A program made the position numbers and the translations under genes. DNA of 64,000 nucleotides from Asparagopsis taxiformis (Eukaryota > Rhodophyta > Florideophyceae > Bonnemaisoniales > Bonnemaisoniaceae), in assembly GCA_030407315.1 (NCBI GenBank), contig JALQPE010002607.1, positions 62,001 through 126,000 on the forward strand, given 5' to 3'. Shown piece by piece: positions 22,156 to 33,100 of this stretch; position 1 is the stretch's first letter, and every line of letters starts with the position of its first letter. The notes beneath the pieces are model-generated. The model saw nothing but the letters and a program-made list of their open reading frames with translations, was not told the DNA's origin and searched no databases.

Positions 22156-22622
22156 TATCATACCGATGGATGATCAGGTATCATGTGATGAGAGTATAGG
22201 AACGTTGTACTAAATCTAATTTAGTGTGTTGTCGAATCGCGGATGTCCATGGTGGAATAGGGTGGATTTTGTGTCGATCAGGCTGTCGCCTGGGGACGAG
22301 AGATAAAGCTGCTGTACCTATGGTGGACGCAAAGTTGGCATCTGGATATGCAAAGGATGATATATTGTTGGCACTGATATCAACGGCACGAATGGTTACT
22401 GTGCAGCTAAATTTCTTCCTTGGCAAACTTGTGTCAAACTGCCATAATCACCCATTGGTGGACACAAGGCACCAGCTATTTTCATTCTGGGTTCTCAACC
22501 TACACTGTCATGCATGCAGAGGAAATGTTGCACATCTCTGAGCGAATCTGGCTCCGTTGCAAGAACACGAGCGATCATGATCACACTCAAATACATTGGT
22601 CATTTTAGTTCAACGTAATCAA

Positions 22623-24514
22623 TTATAGCCTAAACCGAATAGCAGCCGCCAAGAAACTTTCCTCAGCTCTACTACCATACCGCGCAGCAAAAGCAGTATA
22701 CTCTAGTCCAGCCGTCTTTGAACGCACACGAATCCCCTTTCGATATCTGGGGCTGTTCACCTCCATTACCCGTTCCACACACCCTGCAATCATGCAATAC
22801 GACTTCATCATCATTCCAGACCCCATGTATTCCACCATATGCCCAGAGGTAGCACAGCTCCCAGACTGATCACAGAGTACCTTTGCTAAAACATGTTCCT
22901 GATACACTAGCTCAGGTTTCGCCATATCTGAGAGTGCCTGAGCATCGACACATACATTGCTCTGCGGGGAAGGAGTTGCAGTAGTTGCAGGACTTACTAC
23001 GGGTGACGAATCTATTGCAGCAGCTGGAGTGTCCACTTCTGATGTTGATTCAGATGGTAATGGAAGGGAAAACGGGCACCTGAGTTCTGGAATCCCTATC
23101 GTTTCAGTGACACAAATAGGTAAACTGTCGGTTGGTACACAGACATCACCCTCTAGGCAGCTAGGATCTTCGCATGAACAAATCAGATCATTGATGTCTA
23201 CCGGAATACATGTACAAGTTTTGCTACCATCACATGGAGAAGCATCTGGCTTTTGACACAATCTCAATCCTGCACAATCTTTGTTTTCCTCACATGGTTC
23301 CAGTGTGAACAGTCTGTGATCATCCAAGTTATCTTCCACACAGATGCATTCTGTAGAATTCTCACATGGTCTGGTATCATCACTACGATCCACACATGAA
23401 TGAAAAGGTTTGCACTCACTCTCTGTTCTACATCGCTCTCCAGGTCCTTTCCCTGTACTATTGCTGCAAATGACAGGAGGGAGTTCAAGATTGGGTGAAC
23501 GACAAGCTGTCATGTTTCCCTCAATTTCGCTACACACATCACCGACAATACATCGGGTATCTGGGCATCCGCAAGCGATGTCGCGTTCGGCCGGAGGCCG
23601 ACAGATGCAGCTTGAAGAATTGATGGAACATGGCGATAGATCTTCGTCGAAACAGAAGCGAGGCCCCGTGCACTCTGAATCAGTCCTGCATGATTCCCCT
23701 GTGAATTTCATCTCCCGGTCACATGCAATAGGTGGAAGATCAGCAGCACCAATACAAAGCGAAAATTTTCTCCTACATCTCTGCACTCATCCCCTTCCAA
23801 ACAGTGAGGGTCGCGACATGAACATAAGGAATGCTCACGTTTGGTAGGACTGCAAAAGCAACCTGAACCTGTGCATTTCTTACCCGCTGGCATACAGCTC
23901 CTCAACCCAGCACAGTCACCATCTTCTCTGCAACTTTGTGCTGTGAAGTTTCCAGGACCACCACAGTCTATTAATGGATAACCTCGCATTGGTGATACAC
24001 ATACAGTATCGGAACCAACCACAGAACATACATCTCCTTCTAGACAGTTTAAATTCGCACAGCCGCAAACAAAGTCTAAAGAGTTTGTTGAAAGACAGAG
24101 ACAACTTGATGAATCGGTGCATGGGGTCGACGATTGGACGTCAATACAGCGACGTGGAGAGGAACAGTCGATATCTGTTCGGCACAGTTCACCAGAGAGC
24201 CCGGTTGAAATTTGGTGTTGAATATCAAGTACATTGATGGGTGTCCGCTGATGACGTGAACGAGTTTGGTCGTACAGAGCGATTTGGGATTGTTGCAATG
24301 TTTGGCGGTGAGTGGGAACGGGATAGAAGTTTCGAATGGTCGAATGAAAATTTTTGATCTTCTGAGCCTTGACCATTGAAACTATGCGTTTGACATTCTC
24401 ATTGTAAGCTGTTTCACTGGTCAAGGAAGCTTTGCATGCCGCGCGAGAGATGAAGCTCAGGATGAGGAATGGCAAAAGGAAGTGGAAAATGGTACGGTTG
24501 GAGGTCGAGAACAT
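22623..24514 (-). pseudogene. secreted Cys-repeat protein, copy A, with one frameshift
   Basis: Starts at ATG 24514 with the same signal peptide as copies B and C (FHFLLPFLILSFISRAACKA). A 1-nt deletion near 23775, where copy C has one more G in the AGGAGGAAAA tract, breaks the frame after HCLEGDEC. Without the shift it would run to the same C-terminus as the others. Tandem ~70-residue Cys modules (CRTDSECTGPRFCF, CICRP, CGCPDTRC, EGDVCSEIEG) are followed by a Ser/Thr/Pro linker and a conserved C-terminal domain (CVDAQALSDMAKPELVYQEH, SYCMIAGCVERVMEVNSPRY). Only this lesion is seen, so loss is recent, or it is an assembly error. The upstream region is cut by the TIR element at 24782. Confidence 0.85.
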
Positions 24515-25033
24515 TTCTGGGTGCTAGCTGAAACGATGAGCACTGATGCGGATCGATAGAAAGGCCATTGATAGGTGAAGTGGATAGTCAAGACTTTTGA
24601 AATGCAAGTGCTGGGGTTGAAGTATTTTCGTCTGTGAAGGTTCTGCAGAGCTGTACATGAATCAGGTACCATGATTGGTGGTCAAGAACTTTTTTTTAGT
24701 AAGGAGAAGGAATGCACTGTGGAGTTCCCTCCCAGCCAATGTTGACTAGTTAACCCAGCATTGTTGAGGTATGCGTGTCTAGTGTCTATCGGACAAGCAA
24801 ATTTCCTCATATGAGGTCACCCTTGGCCTCATATGAGGCCGAGAAAATTGGCCAAAAATTACGAAAAAACAGCCTTTGTTCTCGCAGTTCAACTTCAAAA
24901 AAAATTTTTTTGCAACTTTTCTGCGTTTAATGGTGTTCAGGATGCCATAAAGATAGAAGAACCGATGATGTTATCTAGCGGCTGCAAAGTTTGACTTTCT
25001 CACACATGTTCAGCCCTGCCAAACCATGAAACT

Positions 25034-25143
25034 TGTCAAGGACCATCAAATGTATACACGTTTACACGTAACATAGACCAAATAGTATAAATACAAACAT
25101 ACCTTAACTGTCTGGACGACGGGAGGTACTGATTCACTTAACA
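25034..25143 (+). repeat. 5' LTR (110 bp) of the copia element
   Basis: TG...CA ends. Compared with the 3' LTR it lacks 54 bp between two copies of TCAAGGACCATCAAA and has one substitution (TTAACTG versus TTAATTG). Confidence 0.95.
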
Positions 25144-25158
25144 GGTTATAGGCCCAGA
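25144..25158 (+). other. primer binding site matching the anticodon arm of initiator tRNA-Met
   Basis: GGTTATAGGCCCAGA immediately follows the LTR. Its reverse complement matches the conserved CTGGGCCCATAACC of eukaryotic initiator tRNA-Met with one mismatch. This is the half-tRNA priming seen in Drosophila copia and yeast Ty5, not 3'-CCA-end priming. Confidence 0.75.
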
Positions 25159-25523
25159 CGTCTATCACTGCGCATTTCACCCCCTCCCGCCCTCTCCACA
25201 TCCCCCACCAGCCCTTGCCGCTGCCCAAACTACCAGCAATTTCCGCTGCCCCGCCACCGGCCACCGCCGCCGACAATAGTGTAGCCTCCGCCGCTACAAA
25301 TTATACCCTACCACTCTCCCCCCTTCAGCAAGCCACAAACACCCTGGCGAAGCGATCACACCGATCCGACCTCCCCTACAATCTCCGTCGCACCCCTACA
25401 ACCTCTTTCAAGACACGGAACTACCCATTGACCGGCCGTCCACCCAACCCGAACCCAACACCTAAACTCCCCTCCCCACAAACCTCTTCTCCACCACAGC
25501 ACTACCACCAATATAACACCACA

Positions 25524-26432
25524 ATGACGACCTCTCTCTCCGACCTTCACCAACCACTACTGGACACAAACCACTACGATCTCTGGTTCAGTGCTCTCAA
25601 AACTAATGCTGAGCTTATAGGTGCAACAAATCACATTACGGGCAACCCACCACAGCCCAAAGACCCTTCACTTGCACAGAGTGAGAGTCTGAAACAAACT
25701 AAGTTAAGATCTCTCCTTCACCGCAGTATCCCAATGGACACCCTCGCAAAACTTCCCCGTGGCTCGTTAGACGCCACACCATTTGATATCATCAATGCGG
25801 TGCGTCACCATGTCAACAACAAAAACGCCACAAGTCACACGTCCCTACTCACGGCAGCCAGACTCATCAAACTACACCCTGGAGATGACCCTTCGCAATA
25901 CATCGAAGCCCATGAATCCCTCCGTAACAGGATGCTGAATGCCGGATTCCCGAACATTGAAAATGAAGCGACTACAATTCACTTCATGATTAATGGAATA
26001 ATAGACAACCCCCAATATGGCCTCCTAGCCACCATCATGGAACAAGCACCACCCACTTCCATCCAAGACTTTGCCAATAGACTTGAGACCCATTACCAAC
26101 GCCACAATTACCCCCCTAACGCATCCAAAACGTACCCCCCACAACACCACTTCGCATCAAAACACACATCCACTGGCCGACAACGCCCTCGCCAGAACAA
26201 GCCTCCTTCCTACAATGGACCCTGGTGCAACTTTCACGGCACATCAACCCATGGAGACAACGAGTGCCGAGCACAACTCAAAATCCGACGCTACACTCCA
26301 GCAACACTGAAACACCATCAACAGGATCACATGCACAGTAAGTCTACTGTCACCATACCCTCTGAGGAATATGCTCTCCTACAATCACTCCTTCCATCCC
26401 AACATCAAACAAACCCCCCACGACCCGCATGA
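25524..26432 (+). CDS. copia Gag-like protein
   Basis: A 302-residue ORF from ATG at 25524 (the same frame is open further upstream without an ATG). The core (DTNHYDLWFSALKTNAELIG, then LTAARLIKLHPGDDPSQYIE and an NRLETHYQRHN tail) has the shape of copia-type Gag with a UBN2-like helical region. Near the C-terminus WCNFHGTSTHGDNECRAQL is a one-Cys variant of a zinc knuckle, also present in the second copia element (WCTLHRSPHHSNREC). The ORF ends in another frame than protease, with an overlap at 26371-26432, so pol needs a frame change: programmed or mutational. Confidence 0.8.
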   Translation: MTTSLSDLHQPLLDTNHYDLWFSALKTNAELIGATNHITGNPPQPKDPSLAQSESLKQTKLRSLLHRSIPMDTLAKLPRGSLDATPFDIINAVRHHVNNKNATSHTSLLTAARLIKLHPGDDPSQYIEAHESLRNRMLNAGFPNIENEATTIHFMINGIIDNPQYGLLATIMEQAPPTSIQDFANRLETHYQRHNYPPNASKTYPPQHHFASKHTSTGRQRPRQNKPPSYNGPWCNFHGTSTHGDNECRAQLKIRRYTPATLKHHQQDHMHSKSTVTIPSEEYALLQSLLPSQHQTNPPRPA

Positions 26433-29400
26433 ACATCACGGTACGTATTACCTCGACAGTGGCGCACACCCCACACACCTCTCAGACCCATCACCACAAA
26501 TGAAACCAACTCTAATCCCGACCGAATCCCACACTGCCTCCCAGAAAATTGACATCACTCACTCAGGTGAAGTACTCATACCCACGAGCCATGGAGTCTT
26601 GTCAATACCGGATGCTGTCGCCTCCCCCAACTCAATCAGAACCTGGTATCGGTACACACACTGGCTAGAAAACACGGCAGTGTCCTCTTCCAGGCTTCCA
26701 ATGCATATGTGCTCAATAACACAAATAATCCAAAACCAGAAACGATCGTAGCACGTGCCACATTCAAAAACGGCTTATACCAAATCGACACTACTCCAAT
26801 ACCCATGAACGCCCTATCCACACTGTCCAATGCATCTACCATTCCCGCTGAACCCCCAACCCCTCTCCATGATGCTGACTATTCACCCAAGCGTCCGTGC
26901 ACCACTGCTTCCAGCTCACCCCTCTCACATACACCCGTACCAACTGTTCCTGCCCCTCAATATTCAGGGGGAGATAAGCCACTATCTACACTCATTCCTG
27001 AAAGTTATAGGCCACCAACGAGACCTATTACATCCCTCTTGAACCCATCACCTTCCCCACATAATACACCGAGCATGCAAGAAATAGAAACAAACTCTCT
27101 GCATTTGAAACTTGGCCACATTAGCCCAAACAAAATGCGGATAATGTCCCGCAAACAACTCCTCCCCGGAATGTCCATCCCAAAAGACCTTCTAATCAAC
27201 CCAATGACATGCAGTGCCTGCGCCGAAGGTAAACAAACCCGCGCTCCACATTCCTCCTCCACTCACAACCACCAGGTCGGACGCCATATCAGTTCCGACA
27301 TTTGTGGACCACTCAGCACCCCCTCCACTAAAGGAAACGTCTATGCAGCCACATTCGTGGACACCCGTTCACGATTCTCCGTTGTTGTATTCCTAAAGAA
27401 GCGTTCTGAAATAACCTCTCATATTCTCGAAATCTTCGAACAGATCAAAACAGCCACTGGCCACTTCCAAAATTCTTCCGCACCGACAACGCCAAGGAAT
27501 ACACGTCCACATTTATGCAACACGAATATGCTCGACGAGGAATCCAACTAATAACCACAACACCCCACACTCCTCAAGAAAACAGCATTGCAGATCGTCT
27601 CAACCGCACACTCATGGATACAACCCGCGCGAATCTATCCCATGGCAACCTCCCGGAACAATTCTGGGAGTACGCGTTACATGATGCCAACTACCACTAC
27701 AACCACACCTTCCATGATACCATCCAAACCACTCCGTGCACCGCTTTTTATGGTAGACCACCAAGAACACCTAACCTATTTGCATTCGGACAACTTGGCA
27801 CATGCACGGTCACCGCCCCCAAACTAAAACTAGAACCACGATCATTCCCATGCTGCTACCTCACTGGCATTGATGAAGCGCACATCATCGTCCTCAACCT
27901 CCAAAATGGACGAGAAGAAAAAACTAGAATACCAAACTTCCGGGAATACGCCCCCGCGACAGGTCCGGTAGTGAACAACACACTATGCTTCTCCATCAAC
28001 ACTTCACCCAAATCCAAACCTCCACCCCTAACCGGACCCCGTCACCTCAAGGAAGCCCGCACAATGGCTGACTCAGACCTATGGAGAATTGCCTACGATT
28101 CTGAAATCACGCAATTGGAAACACACGGAACCATCCAATGGATCCCCCGCACGCATATACCACCAGGTACAAGAATCCTGCCACTCAAAATCAACTTCAC
28201 CTACAAAAGAGATCATGATGGTAACATCAACGCCAGGAAAGTACGCTGCACAGCACGTGGTGATCTCATGGAGGAGGATACCCACTATGACCCAACCAAA
28301 ACGACCACATACACAGCGGACAAAGCATCCGTGCGACTCCTCCTATCCCTCGCGGCTCAATATGACCTCCTCTCTGAGCACCTTGATATATCTGCCGCTT
28401 TTCTCCACGAGAAATTCGAACACTCCGAACCAGTACATGTTCACCAACCCCCATCGTTCGATGGTACATTGAAACATCCAGGTTGCGTTGGGTTACTGAG
28501 AGGAAACATATATGGCACAAAACAAGCTGGACACACCTACACATCCCACTTGACCTCCCACCTAAAATCACACGGGTTTACACCAACTACATCTGACCCT
28601 TGCCTCTTCTTTCAATCTCATGAACCTGGTTACACTCTCATCACAGTCACTGTCGATGACTTCCTGGTTGTAAGCACCCACCAATGCCACCTAGACAACC
28701 TGTACCACATACTATCCCTCAAATACAACACTAAACGTTTAGGGAAACCCACACAATACCTGAACTGGCGAATAACACACCTACCCAATGGTATACACAT
28801 CTCACAGTCACATACCATACAACACCTTCTCATCGAAACAAACATGGTCGAATGCACCCCTTCCCCATCTATGTTCTCCGATGGAGCGATACTACACCCC
28901 ATGATGGAGGGAGAAACCGAGGATAAATCAATAGGAGCCCCCTTCCGAAAAGCTCTAGGCATAGCAAGATACATTGCCGACAGCACGCGACCAGACATTG
29001 CATTTGCCGTCAGCATCCTAGCACGCTCCGCCGCCCAACCAAGTTCCAGACACTGGAATCACCTAAAACGGCTAATCAAACACCTGAAGCACACACAGAA
29101 CACAGGCGTACTCTTCTCCCGCACAGACCAGAATGCCCATCTACAACTCCACACATACTCTGACTATGCAAACGATCCAACCACCCGCCGATCCATAACT
29201 GGCATTGTCACTCTCTTAAATAACTCCCCCCTAACATGGACATCCACACGCCAAAAGACTGTCTCAACATCAACCTGCGATGCGGAATACAAAGCCTGCT
29301 CCGAGGCCACACACACAACGCTCTGGCTCCAACGTCTCCTTGCCGAACTACCCCTGCCACAAACACAGCCTAAACCAATTTTATATGTGGACAATCTCAG

Positions 29401-29674
29401 CGCGTACAAGATTGCCTCCCAGACGGGCCCTACCAAGCGCAGTAAATACATCGACATCAAATACCACCACATCCAAGAGGCTGTCCGGGAAGGCCATGTC
29501 GACCTACGCCATACTGGTACACAAAGCATGCTCGCTGACCTACTAACCAAACCCCTCAATAGACTACGCCTGAACTGTCTAAGGGAACAACTATATATCC
29601 TACCTCTCACGAAAACCCCGGATGCATTGGCACACAGTGCCAAGGGGGAGTGTCAAGGACCATCAAACTTCTAA
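26433..29674 (+). pseudogene. copia Pol (protease, integrase, reverse transcriptase, RNase H) with two internal frameshifts
   Basis: Protease: YLDSGAHPTHL near 26450 (active-site DSGA). After a frame change near 26730 the integrase zinc region follows (LHLKLGH at about 27105, then CSACAEGK) and the catalytic core (SSDICGP, FVDTRSRFSVV). A second frame change near 27500 falls between the first and last acidic residues. The distal core (TPHTPQENSIADRLNRTLMD) lies in a 719-codon ORF to 29674. RT carries LDISAAFLHE and VTVDDFLVV (YxDD box with T for Y). RNase H has SDYAND, DAEYKA and DNLSAYKIA. A purine tract abuts the 3' LTR. All domains are present, so it died only recently. Confidence 0.9.
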
Positions 29675-29814
29675 ACAACACAATGCCACTGCGCGCCAAT
29701 ACAACATCAAGGACCATCAAATGTATACACGTTTACACGTAACATAGACCAAATAGTATAAATACAAACATACCTTAATTGTCTGGACGACGGGAGGTAC
29801 TGATTCACTTAACA
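29651..29814 (+). repeat. 3' LTR (164 bp) of the copia element
   Basis: Starts TGTCAAGGACCATCAAA directly after the purine tract. It contains a second CATCAAGGACCATCAAA 54 bp inside and ends TTAACA before the target duplication. Confidence 0.95.
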
Positions 29815-29996
29815 AAACTCGCTGAGACGTCTTTCCAACAAAAAAGTTTTCCATCTCAGAAGAAATTTACATTACTATTAGGGTGGTAAAAAGTGGCCTC
29901 ATATGAGGCCACTTGTCCGATAGACACTAGGTTTTCACTGAAGTCCAACACAGTGCCCGAGAGAATTGAGAAATCGTGGAATTTATATTAAAAAAA

Positions 29997-30127
29997 TGTC
30001 AGGATGCTAATACAAGACAGCCTGTCATACGCACCGCCGGCGATCTCAAGGCTCAATGAATAGATATATATTGCCAAGTAAAGACAAAAGAAAGAGAAGG
30101 TAGGCGAGGAGCTACCATTGTCCAACA
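29997..30127 (+). repeat. putative 5' LTR of the second copia element
   Basis: TG...CA boundaries, 131 bp, immediately upstream of a primer-site-like sequence and 58 bp before the gag ATG. No partner LTR remains in the window, so the call rests on position and ends only. Confidence 0.5.
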
Positions 30128-30185
30128 GGATATCGGCCTTCTTACGCCCACTGCGCACGTTCGCTCCCCCATCCCCTCAACACAA

Positions 30186-33100
30186 ATGGATCGCACTTAC
30201 CTCCCTCCCCTCGACATCGAACATTTCGATTACTGGCAGCGCACCCTGGAAGTGCTCGCTTCGGATCTCAACCTCGAGATCCACTTCAATCCTGCCACCT
30301 CCGCCCCCACCGATCCCACAGAATTCTCAGCCTTCAAGCGCAACCAAGACCGCCTCTCCCTCCTCATCCTCGCCAGCCTACCCAAGGACATTATCTCACG
30401 CCTCGACTCCGCATCCCTTAAGCTCCATCCACACCTCCTATTACAGAAAGTCCAAAACATCGTGACCAAGCTGACAACCCCAGACCACTCCCTCCTAGAA
30501 GACACCGCACGATCCATCACTTTCAACATCGGCGATGTAATGCAATGCCCCTTTGCCAAGCGCTTACAGATAGGTGTTTCACCTCCAATTTTGGGCACTT
30601 TACCCAATTCTTTTATTTCGCATCTGTTTTGGACTATCTATTCTAACAGCAGTGCAATCACTAAACACGTGGCACGTGGCACCAGTGATACACTTAATTG
30701 TACACTACAGCTAACAGTTTACACTGTATTTACAGTGTACCAGCGCCGCCGGTGTACCCGTCACTTAGGGTTTTTCGACCACCCTACTGTATCAGTATTT
30801 TGCCTACCTATTGGACACCAACCACAAGGACATTTAGGGATACAAGCCACATATAATTTAGTATTTAACTAGAGGCGAACCGCCATGTACTTTGATTGTA
30901 AAAGCCAGCCGGAAGCTCGGTGTCCAATCTACCCCAAGGGTGCGTTTTGCCTACTGATTCAGTGTGCTTCTCCCTTGGCAATGGTGCTTGGCACTCTTCT
31001 GGTGTCCCTTTTCGCTGATTCAGCTTCTCAATGTCGGGACGCTGTATCAGCATTGCCCCTACCACGCGTCACCGGTGGTGCGCATGCCCCTCAATCAGGT
31101 GTCTTCGGCCGCCTGGTGCCCATCCGGAGGTATGGTTGCGAGCCAATCCCAACTTGCGTTTCGCAGTCTCATTGCAGCCTGCTTCGACTTTGGATATAGT
31201 GTCTGGCCTGCTTCTGGAACTTATTCCCCGCTGTATCATCTTTCTGTCCTGGCCGTCGTGCTGGTTCAGCAACCCCCCCACCGACCAATCGGACTTGGTT
31301 ATTGATGTGCTCCCAACTATCGTTATGCAGTCTCATGGAAGCCTGCTTCGTCTTTGGCTATAGCGCTGACCGCGCCGACCCTGGTAACTCTCTGATTCAG
31401 TCTTTGACTGCCAGTCAACCAGTGGTTACTCTGCTGGATCAGCTTCCCTTTCTCCGATACCACGCGTCACCGGTGGTGCGCGTGCCCTTCGATCAGGTAT
31501 CTTCGGGTGCCTGGTGCCCGGCTCTTGAGCCACTGCCCCTCCTCCAATGTGCCAGCGTATCGCTGTATGCATCGCTGTACCAGCACCCGCCCTATTCTAT
31601 AGGGCTCCCCTTTCTTCTTCCCTTTTTGCTTCTTACACAAGGCAATCATCCCTGTTGTGCCTGGTTTTCTCCCTTCTTCCCTATTAGGGTTGGTTAACCA
31701 CCATCCTTTTGGTGCACCATCATGACTCACCATGTGACCACAGGATTCTAGACGGATCGTCTGTGTGGCCTTACAACCCACACTAAGGCAGGCGATTCGC
31801 CTTTGCTCTACCACACTCGACCCGAGCCTGAATACCGAGACAGGAGGGCTCGAACACCTCGCAGTGGCTCTCCGATTCGGCTTACAGCCAAGACTGCCCG
31901 TTGTCGAATCGACCAAGCCATTGCACTACAGGCGACAACCTAGAAACATACATCAAAGAGCACGGCCTCATCCGTTCCAAAATGCGTCGTGCCGGATACC
32001 CGCTCATCTAAAAAGAATCCACATCTCTCAAACTCATGCTACAAGGCATCCGCAACCACCCCGACTACCAAATGACATACGCGATTTTCACCCACAACCC
32101 ACCATCAACCATAGCGGAATTCACCTCAGCAATATGACGCGCGAGCGCCAATCTACAAATTCACAAGACCAACAAGCCCCCTACACCTCGGCCTGCAACG
32201 TATCGCCAACACACGCGCTATATACGCCACCATTCCCAATGGAAAAAGCCGCCAACCGCCAGAAAATGGTGCACCCTCCACCGCTCGCCGCATCATTCGA
32301 ACCGCGAATGCAGAGCGCAACTGACCCGCATGCAAGACTCCAGAGCACACGCCATTCAACCACGCGATACATCTCCACACGACACCACTTCCACCCAAGA
32401 CAACGATTCTTGCTGCGATGGTAAGTTTATTTTGGACTCCGGTGCCTTTCCCTCACATATCCGCCGCCCACACCCAAGAATGAAGCCCGTCAAGAGACCA
32501 TGGTTTACAAGAACAGCCGCTAACCGACAACATCGCATCACCCACCGTGGACCGATCAAGATACCCGCTAAATGCGGTTCATTACGCATCCCAGACGCAA
32601 TCGTCGCACCGGACGTCCAACAGAATCTCATCTCCGTCAACAGTCTTGCGACGAGACACGGAGACGTGACGTTCACAAGTAACAAAGCACTTCTGCGCCG
32701 CCACAACCAAACCGACCGCACCAAAATCGCGTCATTCCACAACGACGCATTCGTGCTTGGCAGTAAACCACCAATTCCTTCCACATCCACACCACGATGG
32801 CTACACACCACCACAAATTCCACACGCTCATCCACCAAACCGCCGACATCCGCCCGTACTACGCCATCCCCGGCTCCAACAACGTCAACCTCTTCGTCAA
32901 CACGACCATGTCGTCGTATGCAAACACCTCCTTCCCCATCCGCTCCATCCCAAAACACAAGTACCAAAACAAAAATGCTAGACCGCCAAAGACCTTGGCG
33001 CCAGTCTCCCCTTTCACACACCCCACAAAAACCCAAACCTCGCCGAACCCCCTCCATCTACAAAACCACTTACACCGCTCCCATTGCATCAGCACAAACC

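Larger units (their letters stand above)
20589..24778. repeat. segmental duplication unit A (HLIP gene plus Cys-repeat gene, convergent)
   Basis: Homologous to 38834-38882 plus 43633-47195 (unit B) and, in two rearranged pieces, to 53018-54292 and 54540-57148 (unit C). Homology starts at GATGGTATTTGAT and covers HLIP promoter, gene and 3' flank, the shared intergenic region, and the Cys-repeat gene with its promoter. In A it is interrupted by a 428-bp LTR mini-element and ends at the TIR element at 24782. Confidence 0.9.
25034..29814 (+). mobile_element. Ty1/copia LTR retrotransposon, nearly complete
   Basis: Flanked by a perfect 5-bp target duplication AAACT (25029-25033 and 29815-29819). 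LTRs start TGTCAAGGACC and end TTAACA. The order PR, integrase, RT, RNase H is diagnostic of copia. The primer site follows the 5' LTR directly and a purine tract (AAGGGGGAG) precedes the 3' LTR. LTRs differ by one substitution in their shared 110 bp, so insertion is recent. Even so the polyprotein has frame changes near 26400, 26730 and 27500. It is nested inside the TIR element at 24782-29927. Confidence 0.95.
24782..29927. mobile_element. TIR DNA element (about 360 bp before it was split by the copia insertion)
   Basis: The terminal inverted repeat GTGTCTATCGGACAAG at 24782-24797 matches its complement at 29912-29927. The ends are flanked by TA (or CTAG, palindromic) on both sides. Subterminal palindromes GGCCTCATATGAGGCC occur near both ends. 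Unit C keeps the empty site near 54545, where GCATGTCGAGGTTTTCAC aligns with GCGTGTCTAGGTTTTCAC once one TA copy is removed. No coding sequence of its own remains, so it is a non-autonomous element. Confidence 0.85.

Noticed and set aside
26371..26440. Programmed frameshift between gag and pol of the copia element
   Set aside because: Possible, but two more frame changes inside pol show ordinary decay, and no slippery heptamer was recognised.
31800..31925. A minus-strand tRNA-Tyr or other class II tRNA gene
   Set aside because: The CTGTAAG loop and box-B-like sequence are suggestive, but acceptor and D stems do not fold; kept only as tRNA-like.
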